From contig CM036160.1 in assembly GCA_020631735.1 (NCBI GenBank), positions 111,458,680 through 111,522,679 on the forward strand: a DNA stretch of 64,000 bases, written 5' to 3'. Positions 1-12,000 of this stretch are shown here, piece by piece. This DNA comes from Saccharum officinarum. Taxonomy: Eukaryota > Streptophyta > Magnoliopsida > Poales > Poaceae. The position numbers were made by a program, and so were the translations under genes. Numbering within the stretch: the stretch's first letter is position 1; each line of letters begins with the position of its first letter. The notes below the pieces were generated by a model. It saw only the letters and a list, made by a program, of their open reading frames with translations. It was not told the DNA's origin and made no database searches.

Positions 1-1629
1 TGACACATTAGGTTCTGTACATGATAAATATAAATAATGGCATGAAAGAGATTAAAGTTTATGGATAGTGGCGTTGTTTATAAATTGAGTTTTTAGTTGA
101 CATAGTGAATGGCATATAGAAAATTTTCCCTTTCATTTTTAGTTGGTACTGTATATGCGTCATGGCTGAATTTCTGCCATGTGATTCAGGCTTCCACTTC
201 AACTAAAAACAACCAGCAACTGGTATGAGCTGCAGTTTTTTGAGGAACGGTAAAAGCTGGAGATCCATGGAAATCTGCTGCAAACGTCACAGGCAACAGA
301 GTGGGGTTGACAGTTGAGGAGCAACTGCAAACAGCCGCTCCGGCTAGTCCTGACCGATGCCGGCCGCCACCAACCAGACGGTCACCTCTGGCCCTCGTTG
401 AAGGTCGAGCTCCTCCCCGCAACTTTAACGCCGCTGGAGCACATGGAGATGGTGCGTAGTAGTGTTCAAAAGGGAAGGCAAGAAGCATGTAGTTCAGGGG
501 TAGTATTGACAAAATTGATAGTCTCAGTGTCACGTGCCAAATGTGACATAATTCTACTTTAAGGCAACCGTTTTTGTTTTTGAGGACGTTCGTCGCGCCG
601 CTCTCCGCGATGGCCGTGCACGCACACAGCACTGGCCGCGAGCTCGCGCACGTTCGCTGCGCCGCTCGCCGCATTCCATGTCCACGACGGCCGCCGCTCG
701 CCATGCAGCCCGACGCAATGGCCTCGCGCGATCGCCGCATGCCGTGCCCACGATGGCCACCCGCTCGCTATCGCGTCGAGGCCGCCTCGTTGTGCTGCTT
801 CCCTTCCTCGTTTTCCTCCGGTCCTCGAAGCTCCACCGTGTCGCCCCTATCGTGCTCACCCACCCAGGACGCGCTCCCGTTCCTGGACAACGGAGGTGCG
901 AATTGCGGCGAGGCACAGGATGGCGGTGGTGGGCTGGAGGCGCGGTGCAGTAGGGCTGGAACGACACAGCGCGCGGTGCCGGAGGGCTGCAGCGGCACAG
1001 CGCGGCGCGCGGTGTAGGACTTGGCCGCGATGGGGGCACAAGGTGCGTGAGGGCGGTGGGCGGTGGCGGCAGCGGCCCAGCGTGGGGGACTCAGTGTGAA
1101 AAGGCGAGGCAAGTTTTTTTAGCCGTCGGATGTTCCTTCGACGTCGGATACAGACCCGAAAGTTACGACGTGACTCGTTACCGAGTCTGAGTCCGGAACA
1201 CGCTGCTGAACCAGCCGTGACGGCGGTCACCCGTCGGCCACACGCTCGGACGACGGCGTCCAGGCGCCGCAGGCCGCTATAGCCCTACAGGAGCAGACTA
1301 CACGCTGGTCGGCGTGGTCGCGGGACATGGGAGCACGGGACCCGAGCGAGAGTGCGAGAGGCAGCTCCAACAATTGATTTTCAAGCTAACTTTAAGTATT
1401 TTTTATATATATTTTAATAGAAAGGAGAGAAAAGCTAGATTGTATACATTTCAAAGGGGTTTTTTTTTCCATCTGTATACATTTCAAAGTTGTGCAAGAG
1501 TGTGACGTAAAAGCTATAGGAAAGAGCACGGGCGTTCCAAGTCAACTGGACGTCGGAGCGCCATCTGAGCTGGCGGTGTTGTTCCGCTACCTGGACGGCC
1601 CGATCCTCTCCTGCTCACGCGTCCGGATC
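1..1629. other. Upstream region, no gene recognised
   Basis: No convincing gene is visible. Bases from about 574 to 1110 are very GC-rich and produce overlapping open frames on both strands, none of which has recognisable domains, conserved motifs or splice structure. The stretch from about 1100 to 1629 is probably 5' flanking sequence of the GEM-like gene that starts at 1747. Bases 1-560 are AT-rich and hold nothing I recognise. Confidence 0.5.
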
Positions 1630-1635
1630 CACGTG
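1630..1635 (+). promoter_or_regulatory. G-box / ABRE-like element
   Basis: The palindrome CACGTG, in the wider context CCACGTGTC, lies about 110 bases upstream of the GEM-like start codon. ACGTGTC is the usual ABA-response core bound by bZIP factors. GEM/GRAM proteins of this family are often called ABA-responsive proteins, so the site fits the gene, but its function is inference from a short motif. Confidence 0.4.
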
Positions 1636-1746
1636 TCGCGCTCAGGCCCGTCGTCCTCGTCCCCCTCTCCCTCTGAGCAGTTTCCCCAGCGAGGCAGCGA
1701 CCTTCCCCACCCGGTCACCCCTCCCCCATACCGACGCCAATCGCCC

Positions 1747-4360
1747 ATGGATCCGAAGCCCGACGCCAGCGCGGCGGCCGAGGAGCACGCGGCGTATCCG
1801 CGGCTGTCCCCGGAGGACATCGAACCGCCTCCGCCGCCTGTCGTGCCGCCGGCCGGCGCCAACCCCTACGTGCTCTCCGCCCCGTCGCCCAACCCGCCCG
1901 CCAAGGGTGAGTCAGCGCCCGCCCCCTCGATGCGGTCTTCGCCGCTCATCTTCTTCTTCTTGATGATCGCTTCGCTGCCTAGCTTGTTGCGGTCTCATCG
2001 CTCTGGTTTTGGGGGATGGATCGCCGCTTGCAGGCGCTAGGGAGAATCTGAGGGAGATGTTCGGCATGGTGGGGAAGAGGTTCAACGAGGCCGCGCGCAA
2101 GACCGAGGGCATCGCTGGCGACGTCTGGCAGCATCGTGAGTGCTTCGACTTCCCTCACACTGACACCAATTCTGAGTACTACTGCTAGATGGTGGCGATC
2201 CGAAGCACACTAATAGTAACACGTGAACTATGCTATGTTCAGATAAGCAACGCACTAAGTAACTGTTGTTACTCAAATAATACTCTATTGTTACTGCAAC
2301 AATAATACTCTGTGTGTGCATCTCTGCAGTGAAAACTGGACCCAGCATTACTGATACTGCCATGGGGAGGATTGCTCAGATATCCAAGGTTATATCTGAG
2401 GGTGGCTACGACAAGATATTTCAGCAGACTTTTGAGTGCTCGCCTGATGACAAGCTCAAGAAGGCATACGTGTGCTACCTATCAACGTCGCATGGACCCA
2501 TCATGGGCGTCCTGTATCTCTCGACTGTCAAGATTGCATTCGGTAGCGACAGCCCTGTGAAATATGTGACTGAGGACAACAAAACTCAATCATCCTTTTA
2601 TAAGGTGCATGGTTCCCGCGTCTTCTGTTCCTCCTCTTCTGTGTGTGCAGTGGAGTGAGTTCTTTGGTACTCCGGGTCTGATGCAGGGCCGGCCCTAAGG
2701 GCGGGCGTGAGGGGCGGCCGCCCTGGGCCCCCAGTCCCAAGGGCCCCATCCCAGGTGTACCGTATAGGAATTGCGTGGTTAAGGCCTCAGTAGCGAAGAA
2801 TTTGCGTCGTTGCGATCCTGCAGGTACACAGTGCAGGTCCATTCAGACTAGCTGAACGCACGCAGTCGTGATTTTACCACACCTGGACTTGAGGACATCA
2901 TACGTGTGCGTATATTAGCACCGGATCTAGCACATGAGTATATGCATGCACATCTATGTATTTGCTTCTCACAATATGCTGTCGTCCTCGTATAGGCTGT
3001 GTGTACATATATACGATTTGGAGGGTGCACACATGGACGCCATGAATAGTACTGGCTGTCTGGTGGGCCCTAGATGGCTCCAACATATAATTTAGGTTCA
3101 GTTAGGTATTTTATATTATTCTTCAGAGACAGTACATTACACTGCTAACTTACTTTCTTCATCTTCTCCTATTAAACAAGACATGAAAGCCAGAGCAATT
3201 TGCTAGCTTCCTTCACTATCCTCTTCAAAGCGCGTATGATTATGCATGCACACATATACAGTATAAAAGCTTAACCTGCTTCTTTATTTCTTATTTTTAA
3301 TATTTTGTACAAAACCTCTTCAAAGCTTTTGTATATGTTGTAGCTAAGCGTTTGTCATTGACACTTTATATATAAGTGTTTAGTTCATGTGTATATGAGG
3401 GAAAAAATTGCATGCATAGGTATGTACCAGCCCCTCCTCTCCTACATACATGTTGTAGATGAGTGTCACGTGTTCCCACCTCATGATCCAACAGCAGGTA
3501 TCAGGCTATCTTCTGTGGTCTACATGGGCTGCGCCAATCACACACGTTCAATTGTTTTGTTTGTACACGTGGCAGCAGATCAGAAAGGATATGCACTGGA
3601 GTTCCATGTATACTGTATGCATAAGGGCCCCTAAATCTTGGGTTCGCCCTGGGCCCCCAAAAACTTAGGGCCGGCCCTGGTCTGATGCTAAAAAAGGGTA
3701 CTCATGGTTATTTCACATGACTTTGTTATAAGATAATGTATGAGCTTTTAGAGTGCATGACCAATTGGTTGCTAAATATAAAGTACTCTCTCCATTCCAA
3801 ATTATAAGGTGTTTTGGCTTTTCTAGATACATGGTTTTTGATATGCACTTAGATAAATACTATGTCTAGATACATAGCAAAAGCAATGTATCTAAAAAAG
3901 CAAAAACGTCTTGTAATTAGGAATGAAGGCAGTACTTGATTTTGCAGTTATCCCCAGTTTTATGTATAGTATAGAGATTGATACATGTGCTACAGTGTTG
4001 CTACTTACTAGTATATTATATTGACAAAATGGAAACGGCAGATTTGCTAGTCTTGGTTTATAAACATCTACATGCTGCTTTGTTTGAGTCTCTGAATTTT
4101 GGTCATTGAAAGATATACTCTCTTGTGGCCAGTTCCTAGTAACAATCACGCCTGATCATTTATCTACGCTTGAACAGGTTGTTTTGCCCCTTCCTCACCT
4201 GAGATCAGTTACTCCCACAGCAAGTCAGCAAAACCCTGCAGAGAGGTACATTCAGGTCGTTTCGGTCGACAACCACGAGTTCTGGTTCATGGGTTTCGTG
4301 AACTATGACAGTGCTGTAAAGAATCTTCAGGAGGCTGTTCGAAGCGCTCACGGGGCCTAG
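1747..4360 (+). CDS. GEM-like protein, GRAM domain (ABA-responsive protein family)
   Basis: Four exons: 1747-1906, 2034-2135, 2330-2604 and 4178-4360, joined in phase to 720 nt (239 aa). Residues 1-50 are proline/alanine-rich and disordered. The conserved block from about residue 54 ([17 protein letters not shown]) and the GRAM domain at roughly 110-200, ending in [13 protein letters not shown], are diagnostic of the plant GLABRA2-expression-modulator/FIP1 family. GRAM domains bind membranes or phosphoinositides; GEM itself is described as a regulator of cell division and epidermal patterning in Arabidopsis, so a precise role here is inference. The start is the first ATG of the conserved N-terminus. 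The last intron (2605-4177) is swollen by a hAT element and a Stowaway MITE. A degenerate copy of the last exon follows downstream. The gene is divergent in family from its neighbour, which runs on the other strand and ends at 6008. Confidence 0.88.
2684..3680. mobile_element. Non-autonomous hAT transposon in GEM-like last intron
   Basis: The two ends are inverted repeats sharing 16 bases (CAGGGCCGGCCCTAAG), and the 997-bp element is flanked by a perfect 8-bp target-site duplication GTCTGATG at 2676-2683 and 3681-3688. An 8-bp duplication with a CAGGG-type end is the hAT hallmark. No transposase frame is present, so it depends on an enzyme supplied elsewhere. The interior is AT-rich with many ATGCATG-like words. 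Confidence 0.9.
3786..3932. mobile_element. Stowaway-type MITE (Tc1/mariner)
   Basis: A 147-bp element with inverted ends (CTCTCTCCATTCCAAATTAT near the left end, the complement near the right) flanked by TA at 3784-3785 and 3933-3934. The duplicated sequence at 4758 onward lacks the element and keeps a single TA at the matching place, giving an empty site within the same window. Confidence 0.88.
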
Positions 4361-4757
4361 AGATTGCCCATTATTTATCCTCTATCGGATGTAGTATACC
4401 CGTGTAAATGTATAGTTGTGCATTTTGTGTTGAAATTGGTACACATTATTAAGTAGTGCATTCAGATCCTTAGCATGTGAATGCTTTTGGATAAAATGTG
4501 TAAATACCGAATGAAGTTGGTTGAAACCAGTATTGTTTGGTATACTCTATTTGATTGCTTGTTTCACGAGTGAAACATCCATTTCCATTATATATCCTCA
4601 CATACATGATACATCACCTTGAAATCGGCAAAGGTTTTGCCAGTCTCATCTATGCCCATCGGCACTGTAAGGGCAGCAGAATCGACAAAGGCTTTTTTTT
4701 CAGTCTCAAACATGGCTCTAGGGCCTTGTATTAATCACCAATAGCTCAGCACATTCG

Positions 4758-5407
4758 TGACCAATTGGTTGCTAAATACCATTGAGTACTTAATTTCACA
4801 TTACTTATCGGTATTTTTATGTATAGTGATTGGTACATGTGCTACAAAGTTTGCTACTTACTGGCATATTGACAAAATGGAAACCATGGGTTTGCTAGTC
4901 TTGGCTTATAAGCATCTCTATGTTGCTTTGTTTGAGTCGCTCTGAATTTTGCTGACTGAAAGATATATACACTTGTGGCTAATTTCTAGTTCCAACTATG
5001 CCTGATCAATTATTTATGTACGCGTGAACAGGTTGTCTTACCCCCTTCCTCACCAGAGATCAGTTACTCGCACAGTAAGTCAGCAAAACCCTGCTCAGAG
5101 ATACATTCAGGCTGTAAAGAATCTTCAGGAGTCTTTTCTTGGTTCATGGCCTTCGTTAACTATGATAGCGCTGTAAAGAATCTTCAGGAGTCCGTTGTTG
5201 GTGTTCATGGTGCCGATGAGATTGCCCACGTATCTATCCTCATGTTGATGTGCCATGCCCATGTAAATGTGTTTGTGCATGGCGCATGTATAGTTGTGTT
5301 GAAATTGGTACCGATGGACATCATTAAGTAGTGCACTCAAGTGATCATATCTACAGTCATGTGATACCTTTTGGAGAAGTGTGTAAACAACGAATGAAGT
5401 TCAATAA
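4758..5407 (+). pseudogene. Degenerate duplicate of the GEM-like last exon and 3' flank
   Basis: The sequence from 4758 repeats the sequence from 3758: the intron tail, the acceptor (exon copy starting at 5032), the exon and the 3' untranslated region to about 4527. The copy is broken: it has frame-changing indels, and the stretch encoding the VSVDNHEFW block has been replaced by a second copy of the GCTGTAAAGAATCTTCAGGAG-like segment. The final [11 protein letters not shown] portion remains readable. It is unlikely to be translated. Confidence 0.82.
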
Positions 5408-6007
5408 ACCGCGGCAGAGGACCCAGGAACCCCGCAGCCGGATCGAGCTTATGCCATCCATTTTCCTTGAAGCTCATTGGCAAAAGGCACAAAAGCAAGC
5501 TTTACAAGGCCTAACCAACTCGTGAATGAACAAGAATATTTAAACGGATAGTCCCCATGCTACGAACAAATACAAGTATTATGTTTCGGTTAAATACCGC
5601 GCGAGCCTTGTGTAAGCAAAGGCATCGCTGGCCTGCGCCTACCGCACCATTTTCTGCTATCAGATCTGTGCCCGGTCGAGCCAGATTAAACTACAAGAGC
5701 ATATTTTCTGCATATTATTCCAAAGAACAATTCACAAGGAAGACAACAAGTAACAGTGATGGAGTACAACATCCTAAGAACAATTCGATGCCACAATTCA
5801 CAAGGATGAGAGCAAGGGCAGTGTTAAATGGGGTTCGCAGATGCACAAAAAAAATGATAAAGCGCCTACAATATTCTCAACACAGAAAGAGATGGGAACC
5901 TGTTGGGATCAGACAATCACTGTTGGAAGGAAAAACCAGCTTGCCATATTATAGACCACGTGATTATTTACCATCTGTACAAATTTACATCAGATCTACA
6001 TAATTCA
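5408..6007. other. Convergent intergenic region / helicase 3' UTR
   Basis: Between the GEM-like pseudo-exon and the helicase stop codon at 6008. The part next to 6008 is probably the 3' untranslated region of the minus-strand helicase gene. A plus-strand open frame of 148 codons at 5557-6003 has no recognisable domain and I treat it as chance. Confidence 0.5.
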
Positions 6008-9000
6008 CTAATAGGATAAGTGCACAGACCTGAGATGGCCATAACACTCCTCACTGCTCTTGAAGTTCTCCAAGCAATTCCAACAAATGTGGCTACCACA
6101 CCTACACTCAACATGGTTGCAACCTTCAGCTTTCTCAATTGTATATCCACATGAAGGGCAATTCTTTACATTCTCCTTCCCTTTGCGCCATTCAAGCAGA
6201 GTCCTCGCATCCGGGTCTGCCTTGTACTGTTTGTATGCCTCACAAGAGATAAAAGGATGGTACTCGACATGGCACTTGGTACAGGTCTCCACAGAGCAAG
6301 CCCCACAGACAAAGGGTTTGTCTTCTGCGCCTGCAGCAGCTACTTGGTAAATGGATGTGCAGTCAGGTGTGGGGCAGAAACGGTATAATCCTGCGCTAGA
6401 TGCAACAAATGCATTCAAGGAAGCCCTGAACAGCTCGTCCAGCTTGTCAGGCAGGAGAGACCTCAGATCAGTTAGGAGGAGGAGCTTCTTGCACCCATTT
6501 TTGAGGCAACAAAGAGGGAAGCCATCTTGCGATTTTATGGCAGATTCACACTGATCCACCAAGCATGCCAAACAAAACATATGGCCACAGGATTCAAGTT
6601 TAAAAGGATCTTCTAGCTCACACAGGCAAATAGGACATGCATTCTTTGATGGCAGTGGAGCATTATGGTCACTAGAGGCTATCAGTTCAGAGATCATCTC
6701 TTCCACCCTTTGCTTGTCCTCCTTGCTGCCTCGAACGTAAAGTGCCTGCCTTCGTGTATTTAACTGAAGATCTACTGCAGGAACCTCGTTCTTCAGTCCT
6801 TCTAAATCAGCTCCAAACTTTTTAATCACTTCCTTCATCAAGTTTGGTGGGAGGTTCCGGCCACGAAGACAAACTTCAAGAGGCTTCTTCTCATGGAGTT
6901 GTACAAGTGCACGAACCAATTTTTCCTCTGCTGCAGCCACCTTATCACTGCTGCCAAAGACCTTAATATTCAGACTTAGCCTGTCGTACAGAATGTAAGT
7001 GCCAGTCTCCTGCTCAACTGATTTCAAATGTTCCATACCATCACGGGACCATAGCAGTTGAACTGTGCTTAACATCAGATCAGGATGGTTTATAATTTTT
7101 CCTTTCATCAAAAGCTCAAGAGGCCTTCTCAAATCTGCTATTGTTTTTGTGGCATTTGCAGTAAGCTTAACACGGAAATTACCATTCTCGTTCTTCTCCA
7201 AATTGTATGACACACCTGCATGTAGGAATAGCAATGTGATTAAGACTTTGTTTCTCGTATCATTTCATTATAAGAGAAAAAAGGGGGGCACAAAAGAAAG
7301 ACCCATGATGGTTCACACTCACGCGCAACACGACTCACCCCACACTGCATCAACAACATAGAAGGCTGGCCACTTAAAAAAACATCAGCACCAGGGAAAA
7401 CACCATGGCTAGGACTAGTGCTGTTATAGGCAGCCCGATGTAATTAAGACTTTAAATTCACTAAAGATCCATTTGTTTGCAGCCTAAAACGAAGAAATAA
7501 TATGGTGGTGCACAGAATTATGCTTATAGGATTTAACTATAAGGGAGCATTGGAATATACCTATTCACTAATGCAACACAATAACGTGCCTGAACCGTGA
7601 CCTCTTTCTGTCTTGTGCCTTTTATGTCCCTTTATGTGTCTCTCTATTTCTCGTCTCTTTTGGGTTTCATCTCTAGCCTACCCCAACTTGCTTGGGACAA
7701 AAGGCTATGTTGTTGTTGTTGTAGTACTAATGCAACACATTCTTGACACCCAAGGCGGTTGTGGTTGATCTTTTATGATTTGTTTTCATACAGCTCACTT
7801 CACTTCAAAGTTTATTACTTTTCAATTGAGCCTTAGAAGCAAACGACACCATAATTTTACCCTTTTCAAACCGAAATAGTTCAAACGGAGATCGCTATCT
7901 AATTGCTCATGCTCCGCAAGTTCTACTTACACTCAAACCTAGAATTTACAATAGGTTTCTTCCTGAAGCAAGTGAAGGCATGGGGAACAATATAACTGGA
8001 TACAACCTGAATACCTGATCATCTCTTGAGCCTTGAAATAGGCTAGATTCCGATTCTTCCAGAAAACAAAAGAGCAACAAAGCTAAACAGACAACAACCA
8101 TAAGTAGCTTCCTAGAGAGAAATGGTAGGGGCAAAGGATTTTCGAAGAGAAAGAGAAGGCCTTATATTGAATGAAATGCAATAAAGGATGACTCAAAACA
8201 GTTTGTGACTGCCTCATATAAAACTGAAGAACAAAATGACAGTCAAGCAAGAATAGGAGGGAATAGCAGATTAAGGTTCTACCAACACAGCAGCAGTAAG
8301 CAGGCAGCCAATTTTTTAATAACAAACAAGAACAAAGCAGCAATGCAGGAAGAGCAGAATATGTTATGACTCATGACAACAGAACAGTAAGAAGATAGAA
8401 GCAAATTTTCTCTCAGGCGAGGAATACAACAATACCTTTTTGGCTACGGAAGCTCTCAAATAGAACACCAACTTCTTGGCTGATGACATTGTATATGCGC
8501 ATTGGACAGGAGACAGTACTATGAAATACATGCTGGCACTGGATTATCTGCCAAGGAAGACAACAAGGAAGAACACTTCCTTGAAGATGGTCCAGTGCTC
8601 TTGCAGCCTCTCTGTGAAAACTTCCATCAAAGGATATGGTAGCTCTCATCATTGAATCTTTCTCTTCTGGAGGGAACACGTGAACACGAAAATTTTGGCC
8701 AGGAAAATTCCTATTTGGCATGAATAGTGATATCGCTCTCATCAGTGCTTCTGCACATTCAGAATCGGAAGAGCTAGCTGTGGGCGGTCCTCTAAGTAAG
8801 TGGATGTCAAGGATTCTCCTGGTGGTTGTACTACGAAAAGCATCATACAATTCTGGCTCTGTTACATGCAATGGAACCCCCGTGACAAAGACACAGTTTG
8901 CATACTTTTTACTAACCTCGCAGTTGATATACCTTCCACCAACTCCAAGGGCAAAGCAGTCCTTTACAATAAATTCAGCTTCCCCACTAGCACATGTTAC

Positions 9001-12000
9001 AAGTGCAAGTCCCCTGCTTGGCTTACGTGGCCAAGAAACTTTAGCTCTTACTGCAGGAAATGGTAGCCCTGAGTGGTTGTAAGCGCTTACAGGACCCACC
9101 TTTAGCGAGGAACCATGAAACTCAATCCCATTCAATTTTGAAATGGCATGATCAGCATAATCTGGTTTGAGGAATTGAAACCTCCCCCACTTTGTTTCAT
9201 CTGCGTTTGTCTGAAAATTCCCGAGTCTATGAAAATTTGCTATACCAGGAACATGAGAATATACCAAACCAATAAGTTCCTTTTCATCTATATCACGAGC
9301 ATTTTGATGCTGAATCTCCACAGTTAGATGTCTCTTCCCAAGTTCCAAATGCTTGATTTCAGCACCAGATCCAAATAATGCAATAGTAGAGCCACCAGAT
9401 CTTCTCTCGTCACATTCATCCCTCAGCATTTTAGCTTCAAGTTCCAAAGCATCATTAACCATGCAAAAGACCGTTTCCATGTCATGTTCTTTAGCAAATA
9501 ATAAAACTTCACTGCTACTGAAGTCTAAATCAACCATTATGCGGTCATCTCTGCAATCTTCTCTCAGAAGTGAGATGATTTTCTGCAGATTTTGGCCACA
9601 TTTACCACAAAATCTTCTCAGCGATTTATTTCCAATCCCAGTAATCACTTTCCTCTGCAATTTACTCTCCTCCAGTGGCTTAATAAAAGGGTGAACTGTA
9701 CACACGTCGTCACGATCAACAGCAGTTACACATACCAAATATTGATTCGGGACTGACAAGATTTCTGAAAATACCACCCATTCAGGCTTGCTGCCATAAG
9801 TCAACAATGAGCATGAAGGGTGAAGTTGCACAGGCTGATCTGCTGAAATCATCTGATACCCAAATTTCTCATGTCCAGAAAACATAGCAAGATTACCTCT
9901 AAGAGATGATAGAATAATCTTCTTTAGTGAAGTATCATGCATAGTAGGCTTCTCAGGGTTCCAACTCCAGTAACTTGGAACGATAATGTTTAGCTCATGC
10001 TTTAGACATTTTTCAAGTTCAGATATAGTTTCCTGGCACCTCCTCAGGGTCTTGGCATTGATACTATTCTGCCAGCACCACATATTTTTGTTATCATGCC
10101 CAGCCTCCCACTTCTTATAAACAGCAAGTGAAGTGAAAAGGTCTCCATCAGGGTGACAGAAAGGGACTTTCAGACGGTCAGCTTTATATTTCTCCTCATT
10201 AGTACCCACTCTACAAAATATGCTACTAGCATTGGCCATAACAGAGGCTAGGACTAAACCTTCTTTCATCAAACCATAGCTGAAGCAATCAAGCATGATT
10301 TTCCCAAGCCTTGGCTCAATGCCCAATTTGACCAGATCACGTCCAGTTTCAGTTAGCTCAAATCCACTGCATTTATATTCTATAGCACCAAGTTGTTCAA
10401 GATTATGCACAGCCATATTGATAGCCTCAGGATCTGGGGCATCAATAAACTCAAAATATTTTACATCCGTAACGCCCAAAGCAAGTATTCTCAGAACAGC
10501 GGTGCCGAGATGAACTTTACGAATTTCAGGTTCTTGATGCGCTTCCATCATACCGAACTCAGATTCAGGGTAGAGCCTGTAACACTTCCCTGCTCCGGTT
10601 CGGCCAGCACGGCCAGCACGTTGATTAGCAGAGCTTTGGGAAATCCAATTTACTTTGAGTACATTGAGACCACTACTGGGAACAAATCTGTATTCTTTGG
10701 CCAAGCCACAATCAACAACATACTTCACTTCTCTTATCGTCAATGATGTTTCAGCTATATTCGTGCAGAAGATAATCTTTCTCTTTCCAGGGTAGCTTTT
10801 GAAGACAAGATTCTGTTCTACAGAAGAAAGCTTTCCATGCATCGGAAGTACCACAGCATTTGGATCACTGAATGTTTCACAGGCCCATTCTACTTCCAGT
10901 TGAGATGTCAAAAAAGCAAGTATAGCACCCTCTTCTTCATTCTTGTGGATTATGTTTACCATTTGTACAACATCAGTAACATAGGAAGCAGTAGCAGAAG
11001 CAACAGAACAAATACTTGGTACACTATTCAATGAAGCCTCCGCTGATATATCAGGGACATATTTAATTTCAACAGGAAAAGTTCGCCCTTTAACATGAAA
11101 TGTACAGCCATAAAAATATTCAGCAAGTCTGTCAGCATCAGCAGTGGCAGACATTATAATGAGCCGCAAATCCAGCCTAACAAGCAGCTTCTTCTTGATC
11201 ATAGCTAACAGAAGATCAGTATTCAAGCTCCTTTCATGAGCTTCATCTATAATAATATATGAAATGCCATCCAGGCTCATATCACTCATGCAGTAATGCA
11301 GAAGACAACTGTCCGTGGTGAATATAATCTTAGTGCCAAAACCTTGAGAATTTAGTAAGGTTGAATATGACAGCACAGAACTGTCCCCATAACAACCCTT
11401 ACTTTCTTCATCAACTCTATGTGCTAAAGATATAGCAGCAAGCTTTCGAGGTTGAGTACAGATGATGGAACCACCACCAGCAATACCTGAGTCAGCAAGA
11501 AACTGAACCAATTGTGTGCTCTTCCCAGAACCTGTTTCTCCTATTAAGACCATGACCTAAGGAAAATGGAGCTCATTAAGTTTAGAGCAAGAATTTTTTC
11601 TCAACGACAAACTATGCTGTCTAAACTTTTAGAAATAAATGAAAGTAAATAACAGCTGATTGTAGATAAAGTAAATTGCTAACAGATGAACATTGAACAG
11701 GCCACAGAATCAAAAGTTTGATGCCCCGTCAAAAAAACAATGCACGGAATAACCTTTCTTCTTCTCATAATTATGGAAAAGCAAGAATGTTATGCCAATA
11801 CACATGAGAATAAAAAACAGAGGGCTCAATTTCAGTTTATTTAGGATGCTGGACAACCCAAAGGTCGAATTCCTTCAATGCCACTAGAAATTACACTCTT
11901 CCCTATGTGCAATCCATAGAAATGTGCCACTTGTTCAAAATTTTGAACCATTTCATGCCACTTCTGTTAGTTGGGTGTTATACTGCTGTGGAATGGCGAG

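Noticed and set aside
554..1230. Several overlapping 110-160 codon frames on both strands
   Set aside because: Typical of a GC-rich island: all frames are open together, arginine and alanine dominate, and no family is recognisable.
5557..6003. 148-codon plus-strand frame
   Set aside because: It lies in the probable 3' UTR of the helicase, antisense to it, with no recognisable domain.
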